Of a stretch of 64,000 nucleotides of DNA, positions 54,142-64,000 are shown piece by piece. Made by a program: the position numbers and the translations under genes. Each line of letters starts with the position of its first letter. The stretch's first letter is position 1. Source of the stretch: Alteromonas sp. ALT199. Lineage in GTDB: Bacteria; Pseudomonadota; Gammaproteobacteria; Enterobacterales; Alteromonadaceae. A model generated the notes under the pieces. It made no database searches. It was not told the origin of the DNA and saw only the letters and a list, made by a program, of their open reading frames with translations. Where the stretch lies: the NCBI RefSeq assembly GCF_018619335.1, contig NZ_JAHHDX010000016.1:18295-82294 (forward strand). The letters are read 5' to 3'.

Positions 54142-55434
54142 ATGCCATTAGAACGATTTATTCCTTTTCGCAAACGCGATATCGCTACTTTATGTGAAAA
54201 TTTGCTAGCGAACGAGATTGTTAACTTCCGATACTTCTCAACCTTGTTAGCGAATCGTATTCACTACCAGTATCACGAGCAATTGGAAGCGCTGAAAGAC
54301 AGCTACAGCCATTTCGATCCAAATAAAGACACACGTGAATTGCAATCTTCGAATGAAAGGGTACGCAAGCTGAACCAAAAAGCCTTTGCCAAGGGTTTTG
54401 CCAACCTCTTAAACGCAGCAAATTTTGAGAAAGTCACAGATGATGATTTGGAAGCTGCGCTGAATGAAGAATCCTTGTTCAAAGTGCGTCTCGCGGTAAG
54501 CTTCGATGACTTTGAGGATGTTGTGTTCTATCGCCGGGGGGAGTCTATAAAAACGGAAACTGTACGTACCTTTTTCGGGCTACGCAAAAAGCAGGTGTCG
54601 TTTACCAACTATGACAAAGTAGCTGTTTATATTACTTTTAAAGATGAGACTTACTTTAAAGATAAGGGCCAGATACCGGTAACCTTCAAACCTGGCTCAA
54701 CCATAGTAAAGCTTTTTCAAAACGTACCTAAAGCAGACTTAGAAATGCTGTTTCCCAATAGCGAAGTCAAAATGCGTCCGCTAGATAAGCTGATTATTAG
54801 TGCTTCGGCTGCAATAGGCGGCACCGTCGTCTTGGTGACTAAGTTAGGCGCGTCGCTGCTTCTTATGGCGTCCTTTTTGGCGTTCTGGCTGGGCTTTAAA
54901 AACGAAGAAGTGGAATTAACTAAGCAGAGCTTAATCACCTTTGGTATTGGCATGGGCGTATTTGGTAGCTTTATCTTTAAGGAATGGACAAAGTTTAAAA
55001 ACCGAAAAATTCGATTTATGAAAGCACTGTCCGACAATTTGTACTTTAAAAATTTAGACAATAACGCAGGTGTATTTCATACGTTAATTGATGCCGCAGA
55101 GGAAGAAAACTGCAAAGAAGCCTTATTGGCCTATACGTTTTTGCTTAAATGTAGTGAAGTGTCTGTAGAGGGCGGTGCTGCATTCTGCGAGGTGCGTACA
55201 GAGCGGGAGATTGCCGCTGGTGGAATGGTATTGACAACCCTTGATAGCGCAATAGAAACCTACTTTTTAGAAGAGCTCAACTGTGCTCTCGATTTCGATG
55301 TTTCCGATGCTATAGACAAACTTTTAACTATGGAACTAGTCGAACGAAATGGCGATGTTTACGTTGCTCGGACGCTTCATGATGCTGTCAAGATACTCGA
55401 TGATTACTGGGACAACATTTACCAGCCTGTTTAA
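54142..55434 (+). CDS. TMEM143/DUF3754-family membrane protein
   Basis: 430-residue protein that resembles the DUF3754 family shared with mitochondrial TMEM143. It starts with PLERFIPFRKRDIATLC, and a central domain follows (about 60-220; FKVRLAVSFDDFEDVVFYRRGES, YDKVAVYITFK, PGSTIVKLFQNVPKADLEMLFPN). Two close membrane segments lie at about 228-252 and 265-285, and a C-terminal helical region (FLLKCSEVSVEGGAAF...) ends the protein. Function is unknown in bacteria and mitochondria. It lies upstream of sbcDC but 242 bases away, so co-transcription is uncertain. Confidence 0.7.
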   Translation: MPLERFIPFRKRDIATLCENLLANEIVNFRYFSTLLANRIHYQYHEQLEALKDSYSHFDPNKDTRELQSSNERVRKLNQKAFAKGFANLLNAANFEKVTDDDLEAALNEESLFKVRLAVSFDDFEDVVFYRRGESIKTETVRTFFGLRKKQVSFTNYDKVAVYITFKDETYFKDKGQIPVTFKPGSTIVKLFQNVPKADLEMLFPNSEVKMRPLDKLIISASAAIGGTVVLVTKLGASLLLMASFLAFWLGFKNEEVELTKQSLITFGIGMGVFGSFIFKEWTKFKNRKIRFMKALSDNLYFKNLDNNAGVFHTLIDAAEEENCKEALLAYTFLLKCSEVSVEGGAAFCEVRTEREIAAGGMVLTTLDSAIETYFLEELNCALDFDVSDAIDKLLTMELVERNGDVYVARTLHDAVKILDDYWDNIYQPV

Positions 55435-55676
55435 ATTATTCTTGTGCAGACTAAAAGATTGCACGTGCTGGGTTATTCCACCTGCATTCTTTGCGAAGCG
55501 AACATTTAGACACGCGTGGCATAAGAGAATTAAGGCCAGTAACCGAGTTATCAAACCATTGTCATAAAACCACAAAATCTCTATAGTTGCTGAACGGTGT
55601 GTTGAACTAGATCTTCAGACCGCAGCGCCCAAAGCGTTTCTCTATCTCCAATGCAACAAGCCTGGTTCACTTCTAC

Positions 55677-57275
55677 ATGAAAATATTGCATACATCTGAC
55701 TGGCACTTAGGTCAGAGTTTTTTTACGAAAAGCCGCAAAAACGAACATGCCGCCTTCCTCAAATGGCTTCTTCAACAAGTAGAAACGCATCAAATAGATG
55801 CGATTATTGTCGCGGGTGATGTGTTTGATACGGGCACGCCGCCTAGCTATGCCAGAGAACTTTACCACGGGTTCATCGGTGAACTACAAGGCATGAGTTG
55901 TACACTGGTAGTGTTAGGTGGAAACCACGATTCAGTGTCGGTGTTAAACGAAAGTAAGGCTCTGCTGAAATATTTAAATAGCCACGTTATAGCTAGTACG
56001 TATGGCGAAATAAGTGAACAAGTAGTCACGCTTAATGATCGCAAGGGGCTACCCAGTGCCGTACTGTGTGCTGTTCCCTTTATTCGCCCACGTGATGTAC
56101 TAGTCAGTGAGGCAGGGCAAAGCGCCACTGACAAGCGCCAAGCGCTGGGCGATGCGATAAAGCAGCATTACGTGGCGCTTTATAATGAAGCGCTGTCATT
56201 GCGCGCCTTAATGGAAGAAAAGAGAATAAAAGAGGGCAGCAAAAATAGCGCTGCCATTCCTATTATTGCTACAGGGCACTTAACTGCTTTAGGCGTGAGT
56301 CAGTCAGAAAGTGTGCGTGATATTTACATTGGCACCCTTGAAGGCTTTGACGCTAAAGGGTTTCCGCCCGCCGATTACATTGCGCTGGGGCATATTCATA
56401 GGCCACAGAAAGTAGCAAAAACCGAACATATTCGCTATTCAGGTTCGCCCATACCACTTAGTTTTGATGAGCTGAACACGCAAAAGCAAGTGGTGTTAGT
56501 TTCGTTTGAATCTCAAAGCACAACGCCAACTATCTCAACGCTTCCGGTACCGCGCTTTCAGGCCATGGAAGTCATAAAAGGTGACTTAAAAGCGATTGAG
56601 GCGGCCATTAATGAAAGCGAAGCTATCGCGCTAGCTTCTCAAACAGATGATGCCGTTAGCGAAGTAGATAAAGCCTTTAGCGAGTTGAATAAAACGCTTA
56701 GCGCCACGGAAAACGCCATTAGCCCTAAAGACCCAGTGTGGTTATGCATTGAAGTTGAAACAGAAGACTATCTGACTGATCTACAGCAACGTATTCAGGG
56801 CTTATTAGAGGGAAAAAACGCTGAAATCTTGCAGTTGAAACGCAAGCGTAAGCGCACGGCAAATAGTTTAACGGAAAAGCAAAATGTACAGCTTAGTGAA
56901 CTGTCGGTAAACGACGTATTTGAAGCGCGTTTGGCTCTTGAGAGCATAGATGATAACCCAAGTGGTGAGTCAGCAGAGGCAACCAAGCCTGAATCGGCAC
57001 AAAGTGCCGGAGAAACTGAAGAAGCAGCTTCAGAGAAAAGCGCTTCACGCATAAACAGGATAAGACAGCTGTTCAATGAAGCGGTAGAGCGGGTTCACAC
57101 TAATGATGAAGATGTCGACGTGTCAGGTGAAATATCGCTACCACGTGCAGCCCGTAAAACTAGCGCTGGAGCGTCTTCGCAGAATGAAAGTTATTCTACA
57201 TCAACGGAAATAGGTAAGGCAGAGCTTGAGCAAGGCGATGCTCAACAACACGGTCACAAAGGGAAGGGCGAGTAA
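55677..57275 (+). CDS. sbcD: SbcCD nuclease, Mre11-type subunit SbcD
   Basis: Manganese-dependent nuclease subunit which, with SbcC, cuts hairpins and protein-blocked DNA ends. Metallophosphatase motifs are in order: HTSDWHLGQ (D8, H10), VAGDVFDTG, GGNHDS, ATGHLTAL and ALGHIHRPQ. The capping domain and C-terminal part follow. At 532 residues it is longer than the usual 380-420: after about residue 410 there is a low-complexity acidic, Ser/Glu/Ala-rich tail (SGESAEATKPESAQSAGETEEAA, read in parts). No good ribosome-binding site precedes the ATG. It is followed after four bases by sbcC. Confidence 0.93.
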   Translation: MKILHTSDWHLGQSFFTKSRKNEHAAFLKWLLQQVETHQIDAIIVAGDVFDTGTPPSYARELYHGFIGELQGMSCTLVVLGGNHDSVSVLNESKALLKYLNSHVIASTYGEISEQVVTLNDRKGLPSAVLCAVPFIRPRDVLVSEAGQSATDKRQALGDAIKQHYVALYNEALSLRALMEEKRIKEGSKNSAAIPIIATGHLTALGVSQSESVRDIYIGTLEGFDAKGFPPADYIALGHIHRPQKVAKTEHIRYSGSPIPLSFDELNTQKQVVLVSFESQSTTPTISTLPVPRFQAMEVIKGDLKAIEAAINESEAIALASQTDDAVSEVDKAFSELNKTLSATENAISPKDPVWLCIEVETEDYLTDLQQRIQGLLEGKNAEILQLKRKRKRTANSLTEKQNVQLSELSVNDVFEARLALESIDDNPSGESAEATKPESAQSAGETEEAASEKSASRINRIRQLFNEAVERVHTNDEDVDVSGEISLPRAARKTSAGASSQNESYSTSTEIGKAELEQGDAQQHGHKGKGE

Positions 57276-57279
57276 CACA

Positions 57280-60200
57280 ATGAGAATATTGACCTTACGC
57301 CTTAAAAACTTAAACGCCCTAAAAGGGGAGTGGAAGATAGATTTCACCCAGTCGCCGTTTATCGACAATGGCCTGTTTGCCATTACTGGCCCAACAGGGG
57401 CGGGTAAAACCACGCTGCTTGATGCCATATGTTTAGCGCTTTATCACCAAACCCCTCGCTTGGGGCCAATTTCAACGTCAAACAACGACATCATGACTCG
57501 CGGCACGGCGGAGTGTTTGGCGGAGGTTGAGTTTGATATTAAGGGTAAAGCATATCGTGCGTTTTGGAGTATGCGTCGGGCCAGAGGGAAAGTTGACGGT
57601 AATCTGCAAAGTGCCGATGTTGAGCTTGCTGAAGTTGAAAGCGGCAAGGTATTAGCCACTCAGGTTAGGCCGAAAAGTGAAGAGATTGAAAAGCTGACCG
57701 GCCTTAATTTTGCCCGCTTCACCAAGTCTATGATGTTGTCGCAAGGCGATTTTGCTGCATTCTTAAATGCTAACGAGGCCGACCGAGCCGAGCTGCTTGA
57801 AGAGTTAACCGGCACCGAAATTTACGGGCAGATATCACAGGCGGTACATCAGCAATTTAGTGACGCTAAACAAAAGAAAAAAGAGTTTGAGATAAAGCTA
57901 GAAGGCGTAACCTTACTTAGCGACGAGCAAATCACTCAGCTTGAAGATGAACAAGCACAAACCAAGAACCAAGTCGCAGCGTTTAACCAAACACTTACTG
58001 AACTGCAAAAGCAACAGCAGTGGCAACATGCGTTTAACGCCAACGAGCTCGCCATTAAAGAAGCCAGTGAAGCGCAGCAGGCCGCGAATAATGCCATCAA
58101 TGAGGCGAAGCATGAGCTTGATCTTCTAACTCAAAGCGAGCCGGCTGAAAAGCTTCGCTTGCCATTTTTGCAAAGAAACGCCCTTCTGCAGGATGTAACC
58201 CGTTATAAAGAAAGGCTCGACGAGAAAGCTACGCAGCTTCCCGGCTTAAAAACGCAAAAGGCACAACTTAGTTCAGAAGTAACCCATGCCGAAAAAGCGC
58301 TAGCGCATACAAAGCAACAAAGCAGTGAGCTTGAAAAGCGCATAAACGAGCAGGTGGTGCCGCTTGATAACCAAATAGCGCAGCTCACTACTGAACAGCA
58401 AAAAGCAAACGAAAGCGCGGCAAGTTTAAGACAGTCAATAAACGCGTTAACACTGAAGCGCACAGAAATAGAGAACGCTTCGGCAGATAACAAGACCAAG
58501 CTTGGTGAACTTGAAACCTACTTGAATGAACATCATTCACTTAGCGGCATTGCAGAATTTATAAGTGGCTGGAGTGAAACGGCGCGCCATATTGAACATG
58601 ATCAGAAGCAGTTAGAAACACTGACACAAAGTGTAAAGAATGATCGTCAGGCGTTTTCATCCCTAGATGAAGCTATTGCAATAACAAATGAGTCGTTAAA
58701 CACCTTAACGCAGACATTCGATGACAAAAACGCGCAAGTTGCCGAGTGCGAAAAGGCACTTCACGCCGCGCTATCTGATAAACTAACTGATACTAATAGT
58801 GCTAGTGCAACCAGCAAAGCAAGCCTTCAGCAAGAGCGCGATACCAAGCTTCATCATTGGGATAACGTGTTACAGCTAGGGCATATTCAACAGCAATATT
58901 TGGCTCTAGAGCAAGACAAAGTATCGCTGAGTGCACAGAAAGAAGACTTAACGAAGCAACTAGCCCAGCAGCAATCTGACCGCCAAGCCTTGGTTGACGC
59001 CTACAAGCAAACTCGTAGTAATTTAAAAGACATAGAGGCGCTTATCGCCCTGGATGCTGAAGTGGCGCACCTGCGCGCACAGTTAAAAAGTGGCGAGCCA
59101 TGCCCTGTTTGTGGGGCTAACGAGCACACCACGTCTAGCGTGGCTATAGATGTGCCTGAAACTATTCAAAAACGAGATAGCTTAAAGCAGCAGTTAGATG
59201 ATATTGAGCAGCAAGGGGCGCGGGCAAAAGAAAGCGTTACACACACTGAATACACCCTTACTCAGGTTGATAAGCAGCTAGAACAGGCAAGCGCTCAACG
59301 AGATACGCTGCTAGAAAAGTGGCAGCAGCTTTCAAACGTACTTAGCGCTGATATACCGAGCTTTGAAAAGGTCGACATTAATACATCGCAAAGCGTCGCT
59401 CAATTTACCGAACAGTTTAAAACCCGTCTTGATGACATTAGTGCCCAATTAACGCGTTTAGAAGAGTGCGAGCAAGCTTTAAATGCTGCACTGCAGGCTA
59501 AAAATGAGGCGCAACAGTTGCTACAAGCCAAACAGTCAGAGCATGCTGTTTCGCTGCAGCAGCGCGAAACCTTAGGAAAGCAGTTCACCGAACGCAATGT
59601 GGAGCTAGAGAACAAAACACAAGGGATTAACAATAGTATTTTAGCGCTCAGCGAGACTATGTCGGCGCACGGTGCCGACATTCACAATCTGTCTATTGAT
59701 GGAATCACCAAATGGTTAAATGAAAAAGCCAAAGCGCTTAAAACTTATAAACACAATCATCAGCTACACGCCAAACTTAAAAATGAGTTGCAAGAGGTAG
59801 GCAGTACCTTGCTTGTGCTTAACCGAGACATCGAAAGCGCTGAGAATCAGCTGAAGGATGTATCTGAAGAGCTTGTGGAGCTAGATAATAGTTTAAAGGC
59901 GCTGCGTGATTCACGCTTAAACGTATTTCCTGAAGGCAATATTGCTGAAACAAGGAATAAGGCAGGCGCTGCCCAAGAAAAGGCTGAACGAAGCGTAGAT
60001 GAATGCAAATCTCGCCTGCAACAAACGGACACTATTTTGTCTCGTTTAGAAGCAGAAATTGCTCAATTAAACGAACAATTAAACGAAAAAGAAATGGCAC
60101 TTACAGAAGCAATAGAGCACTTTAACCGTCAGTTGGCAAGCAGCCCATTTGACGATGAGCAGGCGTTTAGCAATGCGCTCTTAGACGAAGATACCCGTCA

Positions 60201-61029
60201 CACCTTGCTTGCACTGCAAAAGCGATTAACGCAGAAAAAACAACAAGCAGACTTAAAGCTAGAAAACGCGCTGGCTACACGACAATCGCTGAAAGCCCAT
60301 GCTAACGCAGCGCAGTGGCAGAGCGAGTTAGAAGAGCACGGTGCACAGTGGCTCGATACGAAAATTACCCAGCAAGCCGGGCAGCGTGACACCCTGTTAT
60401 CTTCCCTAGGGCAAATTGAACAGCAGCTAAGCGCTAACAATAAAGCCCGTGAAAAGCAGCAGCAGCTTGTAGAAGAGATGGCTGCATTCGATGCCTATTA
60501 CGATGATATTACTTACCTGCACTCGTTAATTGGTTCGGCAAGCGGCGATAAATTCAGACGTTTTGCGCAAGGGCTTACTCTGGACAACTTAGTGCAGCTT
60601 GCTAATCAGCAGCTTGATAAATTACACGGTCGCTACCAGCTAATGCGAAAAGAAAACGAAGGGTTGGGTTTGAGTGTATTAGACACCTGGCAAGGCGACG
60701 TGGTGCGAGATACCAAAACCCTGTCTGGCGGAGAAAGTTTCTTAGTGAGCCTAGCGCTGGCTTTAGCTTTATCTGACTTGGTCAGTCACAAAACCAGCAT
60801 CGATTCGCTGTTTTTAGATGAAGGCTTTGGCACCCTGGATGCAGAAACTTTGGATGTGGCCCTTGATGCCCTAGACAACTTAAATGCCAGTGGAAAAATG
60901 ATTGGTGTGATAAGCCATATTGAAGCCATGAAAGAGCGTATTCCTACTCAGCTTAAAGTGATTAAACGCAACGGTGTAGGGTTAAGTGCACTAGAAAAAC
61001 CTTATGCGGTGGGTGAACTCACCGCTTAG
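57280..61029 (+). CDS. sbcC: SbcCD nuclease, Rad50-type ATPase subunit SbcC
   Basis: ABC-type ATPase that clamps DNA ends with SbcD. 1249 residues: N-terminal MRILTLRLKNLNALKGEW and Walker A GPTGAGKTTLLDAICLALYH, a very long coiled coil, the zinc hook CPVC (C608, C611) at the apex where two molecules join, a return coil, then the signature LSGGESFLVSLALALALSD and Walker B IDSLFLDEGFGTLD. ATG 57280 lies four bases after the sbcD stop and has GGGAAGGGCGAG upstream; the frame opens earlier (57226), but only inside sbcD. Confidence 0.95.
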   Translation: MRILTLRLKNLNALKGEWKIDFTQSPFIDNGLFAITGPTGAGKTTLLDAICLALYHQTPRLGPISTSNNDIMTRGTAECLAEVEFDIKGKAYRAFWSMRRARGKVDGNLQSADVELAEVESGKVLATQVRPKSEEIEKLTGLNFARFTKSMMLSQGDFAAFLNANEADRAELLEELTGTEIYGQISQAVHQQFSDAKQKKKEFEIKLEGVTLLSDEQITQLEDEQAQTKNQVAAFNQTLTELQKQQQWQHAFNANELAIKEASEAQQAANNAINEAKHELDLLTQSEPAEKLRLPFLQRNALLQDVTRYKERLDEKATQLPGLKTQKAQLSSEVTHAEKALAHTKQQSSELEKRINEQVVPLDNQIAQLTTEQQKANESAASLRQSINALTLKRTEIENASADNKTKLGELETYLNEHHSLSGIAEFISGWSETARHIEHDQKQLETLTQSVKNDRQAFSSLDEAIAITNESLNTLTQTFDDKNAQVAECEKALHAALSDKLTDTNSASATSKASLQQERDTKLHHWDNVLQLGHIQQQYLALEQDKVSLSAQKEDLTKQLAQQQSDRQALVDAYKQTRSNLKDIEALIALDAEVAHLRAQLKSGEPCPVCGANEHTTSSVAIDVPETIQKRDSLKQQLDDIEQQGARAKESVTHTEYTLTQVDKQLEQASAQRDTLLEKWQQLSNVLSADIPSFEKVDINTSQSVAQFTEQFKTRLDDISAQLTRLEECEQALNAALQAKNEAQQLLQAKQSEHAVSLQQRETLGKQFTERNVELENKTQGINNSILALSETMSAHGADIHNLSIDGITKWLNEKAKALKTYKHNHQLHAKLKNELQEVGSTLLVLNRDIESAENQLKDVSEELVELDNSLKALRDSRLNVFPEGNIAETRNKAGAAQEKAERSVDECKSRLQQTDTILSRLEAEIAQLNEQLNEKEMALTEAIEHFNRQLASSPFDDEQAFSNALLDEDTRHTLLALQKRLTQKKQQADLKLENALATRQSLKAHANAAQWQSELEEHGAQWLDTKITQQAGQRDTLLSSLGQIEQQLSANNKAREKQQQLVEEMAAFDAYYDDITYLHSLIGSASGDKFRRFAQGLTLDNLVQLANQQLDKLHGRYQLMRKENEGLGLSVLDTWQGDVVRDTKTLSGGESFLVSLALALALSDLVSHKTSIDSLFLDEGFGTLDAETLDVALDALDNLNASGKMIGVISHIEAMKERIPTQLKVIKRNGVGLSALEKPYAVGELTA

Positions 61030-61140
61030 GAATTAGTAGCTAAAACGTTTGTTTAAAAGTATGTGCTTGGTAAATGCTCGCAAGATCATGGTTTTATGAT
61101 ACTTTATCGTTATCAAAAGTAGATATGGACATCATAAACA

Positions 61141-62562
61141 GTGAAACGATTTGTAATATTCCCTCTTTTTGCCTCTTTCTGTTCGTTTGGTAGTACCTTT
61201 CAGTGTGAAAGTGAGTTTACATGGCTAAAAAGCACATTTGAAAATAACGATGCTGGTTTTCAATATAGCGTCGAGAAAAACGGGCAGGACCTTTATTTCG
61301 CCCACAATAATGCCACTCTTACTCGGATACAAAGCGCGAAAAGTGAAGCGCAATGCCACACGGTGCTTAGCGACTGGCTTACATTTTTTCGCAAGGGGCA
61401 CATTGGTCTTGCGCTAAATACGAATGGTTCAGAGGAAGCGGTACCCGAATCGGAAGTGCATGATTTCGACTTATCGGCATTTAAACAGTATTTGAAAAGC
61501 CAACGTGACGAAACCCTTGAAGGGATCTGGCAATTCTCAAGCTATACGGTTGCGCTTAAAAAAGAGGGTAATGTCCATAAGGCTTATATCGTTGAAAGTA
61601 CCAACCCTTCATGGAAGGCGGGACAAGTAAAGTTCATCCTTAACGACCCTGCAGACAGCAATACTGCAAAAGTGACGTTTTTTATGGGCGATCACTCCGC
61701 CCGACAAATCGATACCATGACACTCTTGGGTAACAATGACGTGGTGTTGGGCAATAGCTTCATTGTTATGTCGCGCCAGGAACCGAGAGAAGAATCGTCG
61801 CCTGAAATAACACGCTATGTTCGCCTACTAAGTACAAAGGCTCCGCTATTCGAAAAAATTTCAGTGAACACAGTATTAGTTCGCATACCGTCTTTCGACC
61901 ATGCCTTCAAAAAAGATATCGACGGGGTTATCGCTGAGCACCTGGATACGATTTTAGAAACCGAAAACCTCATTATCGACATCCGAGGAAACGGTGGTGG
62001 TAGTGATGCAAGCTATGCTTCTTTGCTACCAATTTTATACACCAACCCTATTCGCACTGTAGGCGTGGAATACTTATCCACCGAGCTTAACAATTCTAGA
62101 ATGCTCGGCTTTTTGCAAAACCCTCATTTTAGTGACGAAGAAAAGCAATGGGCCAAAGACGGGTACGACATACTTCAGCAACACATTGGTAGCTACATCA
62201 ATATTGGTGAAGATGTAACAGTAGAGACATTTGATAAAATTGAACCCTTGCCAAAAAGTATAGGCGTACTTGTAGATTCGAGTAATGGCAGTACCGCTGA
62301 GCAGTTCTTACTGGCGGCTAAACAAAGCAAGAAAGTAAAGTTGTTTGGGCAAACCACCGCAGGTGTACTTGATATCTCTAATATGTATCAAACTGATTCG
62401 CCGAGCGGTACTTTTACTTTGCATTACAGTCTAACCAAAAGTTTGCGCATCCCCCACATGGCCATTGATGGAGTGGGCATTCAGCCAGACTATTATATTG
62501 ACGAAGAGATCCCTATTTATGAGTGGACGTCTTATACGCAAAAGATACTTGAAGGCATGTAA
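61141..62562 (+). CDS. S41-family (C-terminal processing/tricorn-type) exported peptidase
   Basis: 473-residue protein with a short signal peptide (FVIFPLFASFCSFGSTF). The C-terminal half is a peptidase S41 domain: VLVRIPSFDHAF, LIIDIRGNGGGSDASYASLLPILY, then IGVLVDSSNGSTAEQFLLAAKQSKKVKLFGQTTAGVLD (in parts), with the nucleophilic serine of STAEQF and the downstream lysine/glutamate region. No PDZ domain is visible between the halves; the N-terminal half (about 30-200) is unassigned. GTG start without a clear ribosome-binding site. It is probably periplasmic. Single gene. Confidence 0.82.
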   Translation: MKRFVIFPLFASFCSFGSTFQCESEFTWLKSTFENNDAGFQYSVEKNGQDLYFAHNNATLTRIQSAKSEAQCHTVLSDWLTFFRKGHIGLALNTNGSEEAVPESEVHDFDLSAFKQYLKSQRDETLEGIWQFSSYTVALKKEGNVHKAYIVESTNPSWKAGQVKFILNDPADSNTAKVTFFMGDHSARQIDTMTLLGNNDVVLGNSFIVMSRQEPREESSPEITRYVRLLSTKAPLFEKISVNTVLVRIPSFDHAFKKDIDGVIAEHLDTILETENLIIDIRGNGGGSDASYASLLPILYTNPIRTVGVEYLSTELNNSRMLGFLQNPHFSDEEKQWAKDGYDILQQHIGSYINIGEDVTVETFDKIEPLPKSIGVLVDSSNGSTAEQFLLAAKQSKKVKLFGQTTAGVLDISNMYQTDSPSGTFTLHYSLTKSLRIPHMAIDGVGIQPDYYIDEEIPIYEWTSYTQKILEGM

Positions 62563-62676
62563 ACCCTCATAAACGGCCAGCGTGCGGTTATTTGCGTGTA
62601 ACTAAGACTAAACAGGTTCATTTGTTGGGCGTTATCCTTTATGGTGCTTCGTCAAAATAATAATGGACCAACATTT

Positions 62677-63897
62677 ATGGATTCAACATCACGCCCAAGC
62701 TTGTTTCAGCGCTACATGAATGGCAGTTTGGTACTGCAAATTATCATCGGTATTGTATGTGGTATTGCGATAGCGAGTTTTTCACCTTCAGCTGCTCAAT
62801 CAGCAGGGCTGTTGGGGAGCTTATTCGTAAAGGCCCTTAAAGCGATTGCGCCTCTGTTAGTGTTTGTTTTGGTCATGGCGTCCATTGCCAATCACAAGCA
62901 AAACGAGCAAACCTTTATCAAACCCGTTTTGGTGCTGTACCTCGTAGGTACGTTACTGGCTGCGCTAACTGCCGTATTAGCAAGCTTCGCTTTTCCCACA
63001 AGTTTAAGTTTAGTGACCTCCGACATTAGTCAAGCTGCACCAAAAGGGGTGTCGGAAGTGCTTACCACGTTGCTTTATAACATGGTGGATAACCCAGTGA
63101 ATGCGCTAGTAAATGGAAACTACATCGGTATTCTTACTTGGGCTGTAGGCCTAGGTTTAGGCCTTCGACACGCTAGCGAGGCAACGAAAGCGCTACTTCA
63201 AAATATGGCAGATAGCGTAACAACCGTAGTGAGTTTTGTTATCAGGCTTGCGCCATTTGGTATTTTCGGCTTGGTAGCTAATACCATTGCTACAACAGGC
63301 TTTGAAGCATTGCTTGGCTACTCTCATTTATTAACGGTACTGATTGGCGCAATGCTATTTATCGCACTTGTGACCAACCCTTTATTAGTATTTTTTGCAA
63401 CCAAAAAGAACCCTTATCCTTTGGTCTTCAAATGCCTTAAAGAAAGCGGTATTACGGCGTTTTTCACCCGTAGTTCGGCGGCGAATATTCCGGTAAACAT
63501 GGCGCTATGTAAACGCTTAAAGCTTGATGAGGACACCTATTCGGTATCCATTCCGTTAGGCGCTACTATAAATATGGCTGGGGCTGCGATCACAATTACC
63601 GTGTTGACGCTGGCTGCGGTTAACACCTTAGGTATTTCTGTAGATTTTCCTACTGCTGTACTGTTAAGCGTTATCGCTGCGGTATCAGCATGTGGAAGTT
63701 CAGGTGTTGCAGGTGGTTCGCTACTGCTTATTCCGCTTGCCTGTAGCCTGTTTAATATACCTAATGAAGTGGCCATGCAGGTGGTTGCTGTGGGCTTTAT
63801 TGTTGGCGTACTGCAAGACTCTGCTGAAACAGCACTAAATAGTTCTACTGATGTCTTGTTTACCGCCGCTGCATGTGAAAGGGCTGAATTGAAGTGA
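62677..63897 (+). CDS. sstT: Serine/threonine:sodium symporter
   Basis: Inner-membrane sodium-coupled importer of serine and threonine (DAACS family). The 406-residue product aligns throughout with E. coli Sst[44 protein letters not shown] (in parts), [15 protein letters not shown], the helical-hairpin serines in [34 protein letters not shown] and [24 protein letters not shown] 62677 matches the E. coli start; ATG 62641 would add twelve residues. A short AT-rich terminator follows. Confidence 0.95.
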   Translation: MDSTSRPSLFQRYMNGSLVLQIIIGIVCGIAIASFSPSAAQSAGLLGSLFVKALKAIAPLLVFVLVMASIANHKQNEQTFIKPVLVLYLVGTLLAALTAVLASFAFPTSLSLVTSDISQAAPKGVSEVLTTLLYNMVDNPVNALVNGNYIGILTWAVGLGLGLRHASEATKALLQNMADSVTTVVSFVIRLAPFGIFGLVANTIATTGFEALLGYSHLLTVLIGAMLFIALVTNPLLVFFATKKNPYPLVFKCLKESGITAFFTRSSAANIPVNMALCKRLKLDEDTYSVSIPLGATINMAGAAITITVLTLAAVNTLGISVDFPTAVLLSVIAAVSACGSSGVAGGSLLLIPLACSLFNIPNEVAMQVVAVGFIVGVLQDSAETALNSSTDVLFTAAACERAELK

Positions 63898-63927
63898 TAA
63901 GCTTGTATAAATGAGGGGTATAGTTAA

Positions 63928-63953
63928 AAAAGAGGGTGAAAGCTCTCTTTTTT
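63928..63953 (+). terminator. Terminator of sstT
   Basis: AAAGAG and CTCTTT arms around an 8-base or larger loop, followed by a T-run, 31 bases after the stop. Confidence 0.65.
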
Positions 63954-64000
63954 TAATTTAAGGATTAAAATATAATCTATTCATGGGGTTAACTTGTCCG

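Noticed and set aside
55349..55567. 72-codon frame after the TMEM143-like gene
   Set aside because: Mostly out-of-frame overlap of that gene's 3' end; no ribosome-binding site or similarity.
1..64000. CRISPR array, prophage, insertion sequence, integron or tRNA-linked island
   Set aside because: No regularly spaced repeats, integrase or transposase genes, phage structural genes or tRNA genes were found. The two ATACCA-ended palindromes are the only mobile-like sequences.

Overview
The window is chromosomal DNA of a marine gammaproteobacterium, most likely Alteromonas or a close relative. This is inferred from gene content: bacterial type A RNase P RNA, a tkt-epd-pgk-fda cluster, an E. coli-like MetK with a MetJ operator, large Vibrio/Shewanella-type PstC and PstA, SstT, OxyR, Ohr/OhrR, a DUF3718 protein and several lone periplasmic binding proteins. 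There are no insertion sequences, phages, tRNAs or CRISPR arrays. Coding is dense and nearly every gene has a recognisable family.

Region by region. 1-2.1 kb: a K+/H+ antiporter, then rnpB. 2.1-5.9 kb: a TonB-dependent receptor and a DMT exporter. 5.8-10.7 kb (minus strand): an unusual three-gene sensory operon, made of a type I periplasmic binding protein, a large hybrid histidine kinase whose second PAS domain is a complete LOV (blue-light) domain, and a small amino-acid-type binding protein. There are no transport genes with it. 11-12.1 kb: a DnaQ-like exonuclease and a small exported protein. 12.2-19.5 kb: metK behind an array of four met boxes, divergent from the sugar-phosphate cluster tkt (broken by a one-base deletion), epd, pgk and fda. 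19.5-26 kb: a small membrane protein and a complete RND tripartite pump. 26-29 kb: an S9 peptidase and a lone binding protein.

29.2-41 kb is a phosphate region. It holds ppk-ppx (minus strand, with a well-formed Pho box in front of ppk), gcvR, pstC-pstA-pstB-phoU without pstS, and a PiT transporter with a possible Pho box and a hairpin-rich leader. Uptake (Pst, Pit), signalling (PhoU) and polyphosphate storage and breakdown (Ppk, Ppx) therefore sit together.

41-51 kb is largely stress-related: a tandem universal stress protein, OxyR with both redox cysteines, an ECF sigma factor/membrane partner/coiled-coil protein operon, an atypical tyrosine phosphatase, a PAQR/hemolysin III protein, divergent ohrR-ohr with two operator-like boxes, an M1 aminopeptidase and a peroxiredoxin-like protein. 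51-64 kb: YigZ, a DUF3718 protein, a soluble BdlA-like PAS chemoreceptor, a TMEM143/DUF3754 membrane protein, SbcDC nuclease, an S41 peptidase and the SstT transporter.

The best candidates for new biology are the LOV kinase/double binding protein operon, the ECF trio, a two-copy family of ATACCA-ended palindromic intergenic elements, and the structured leader of pit.
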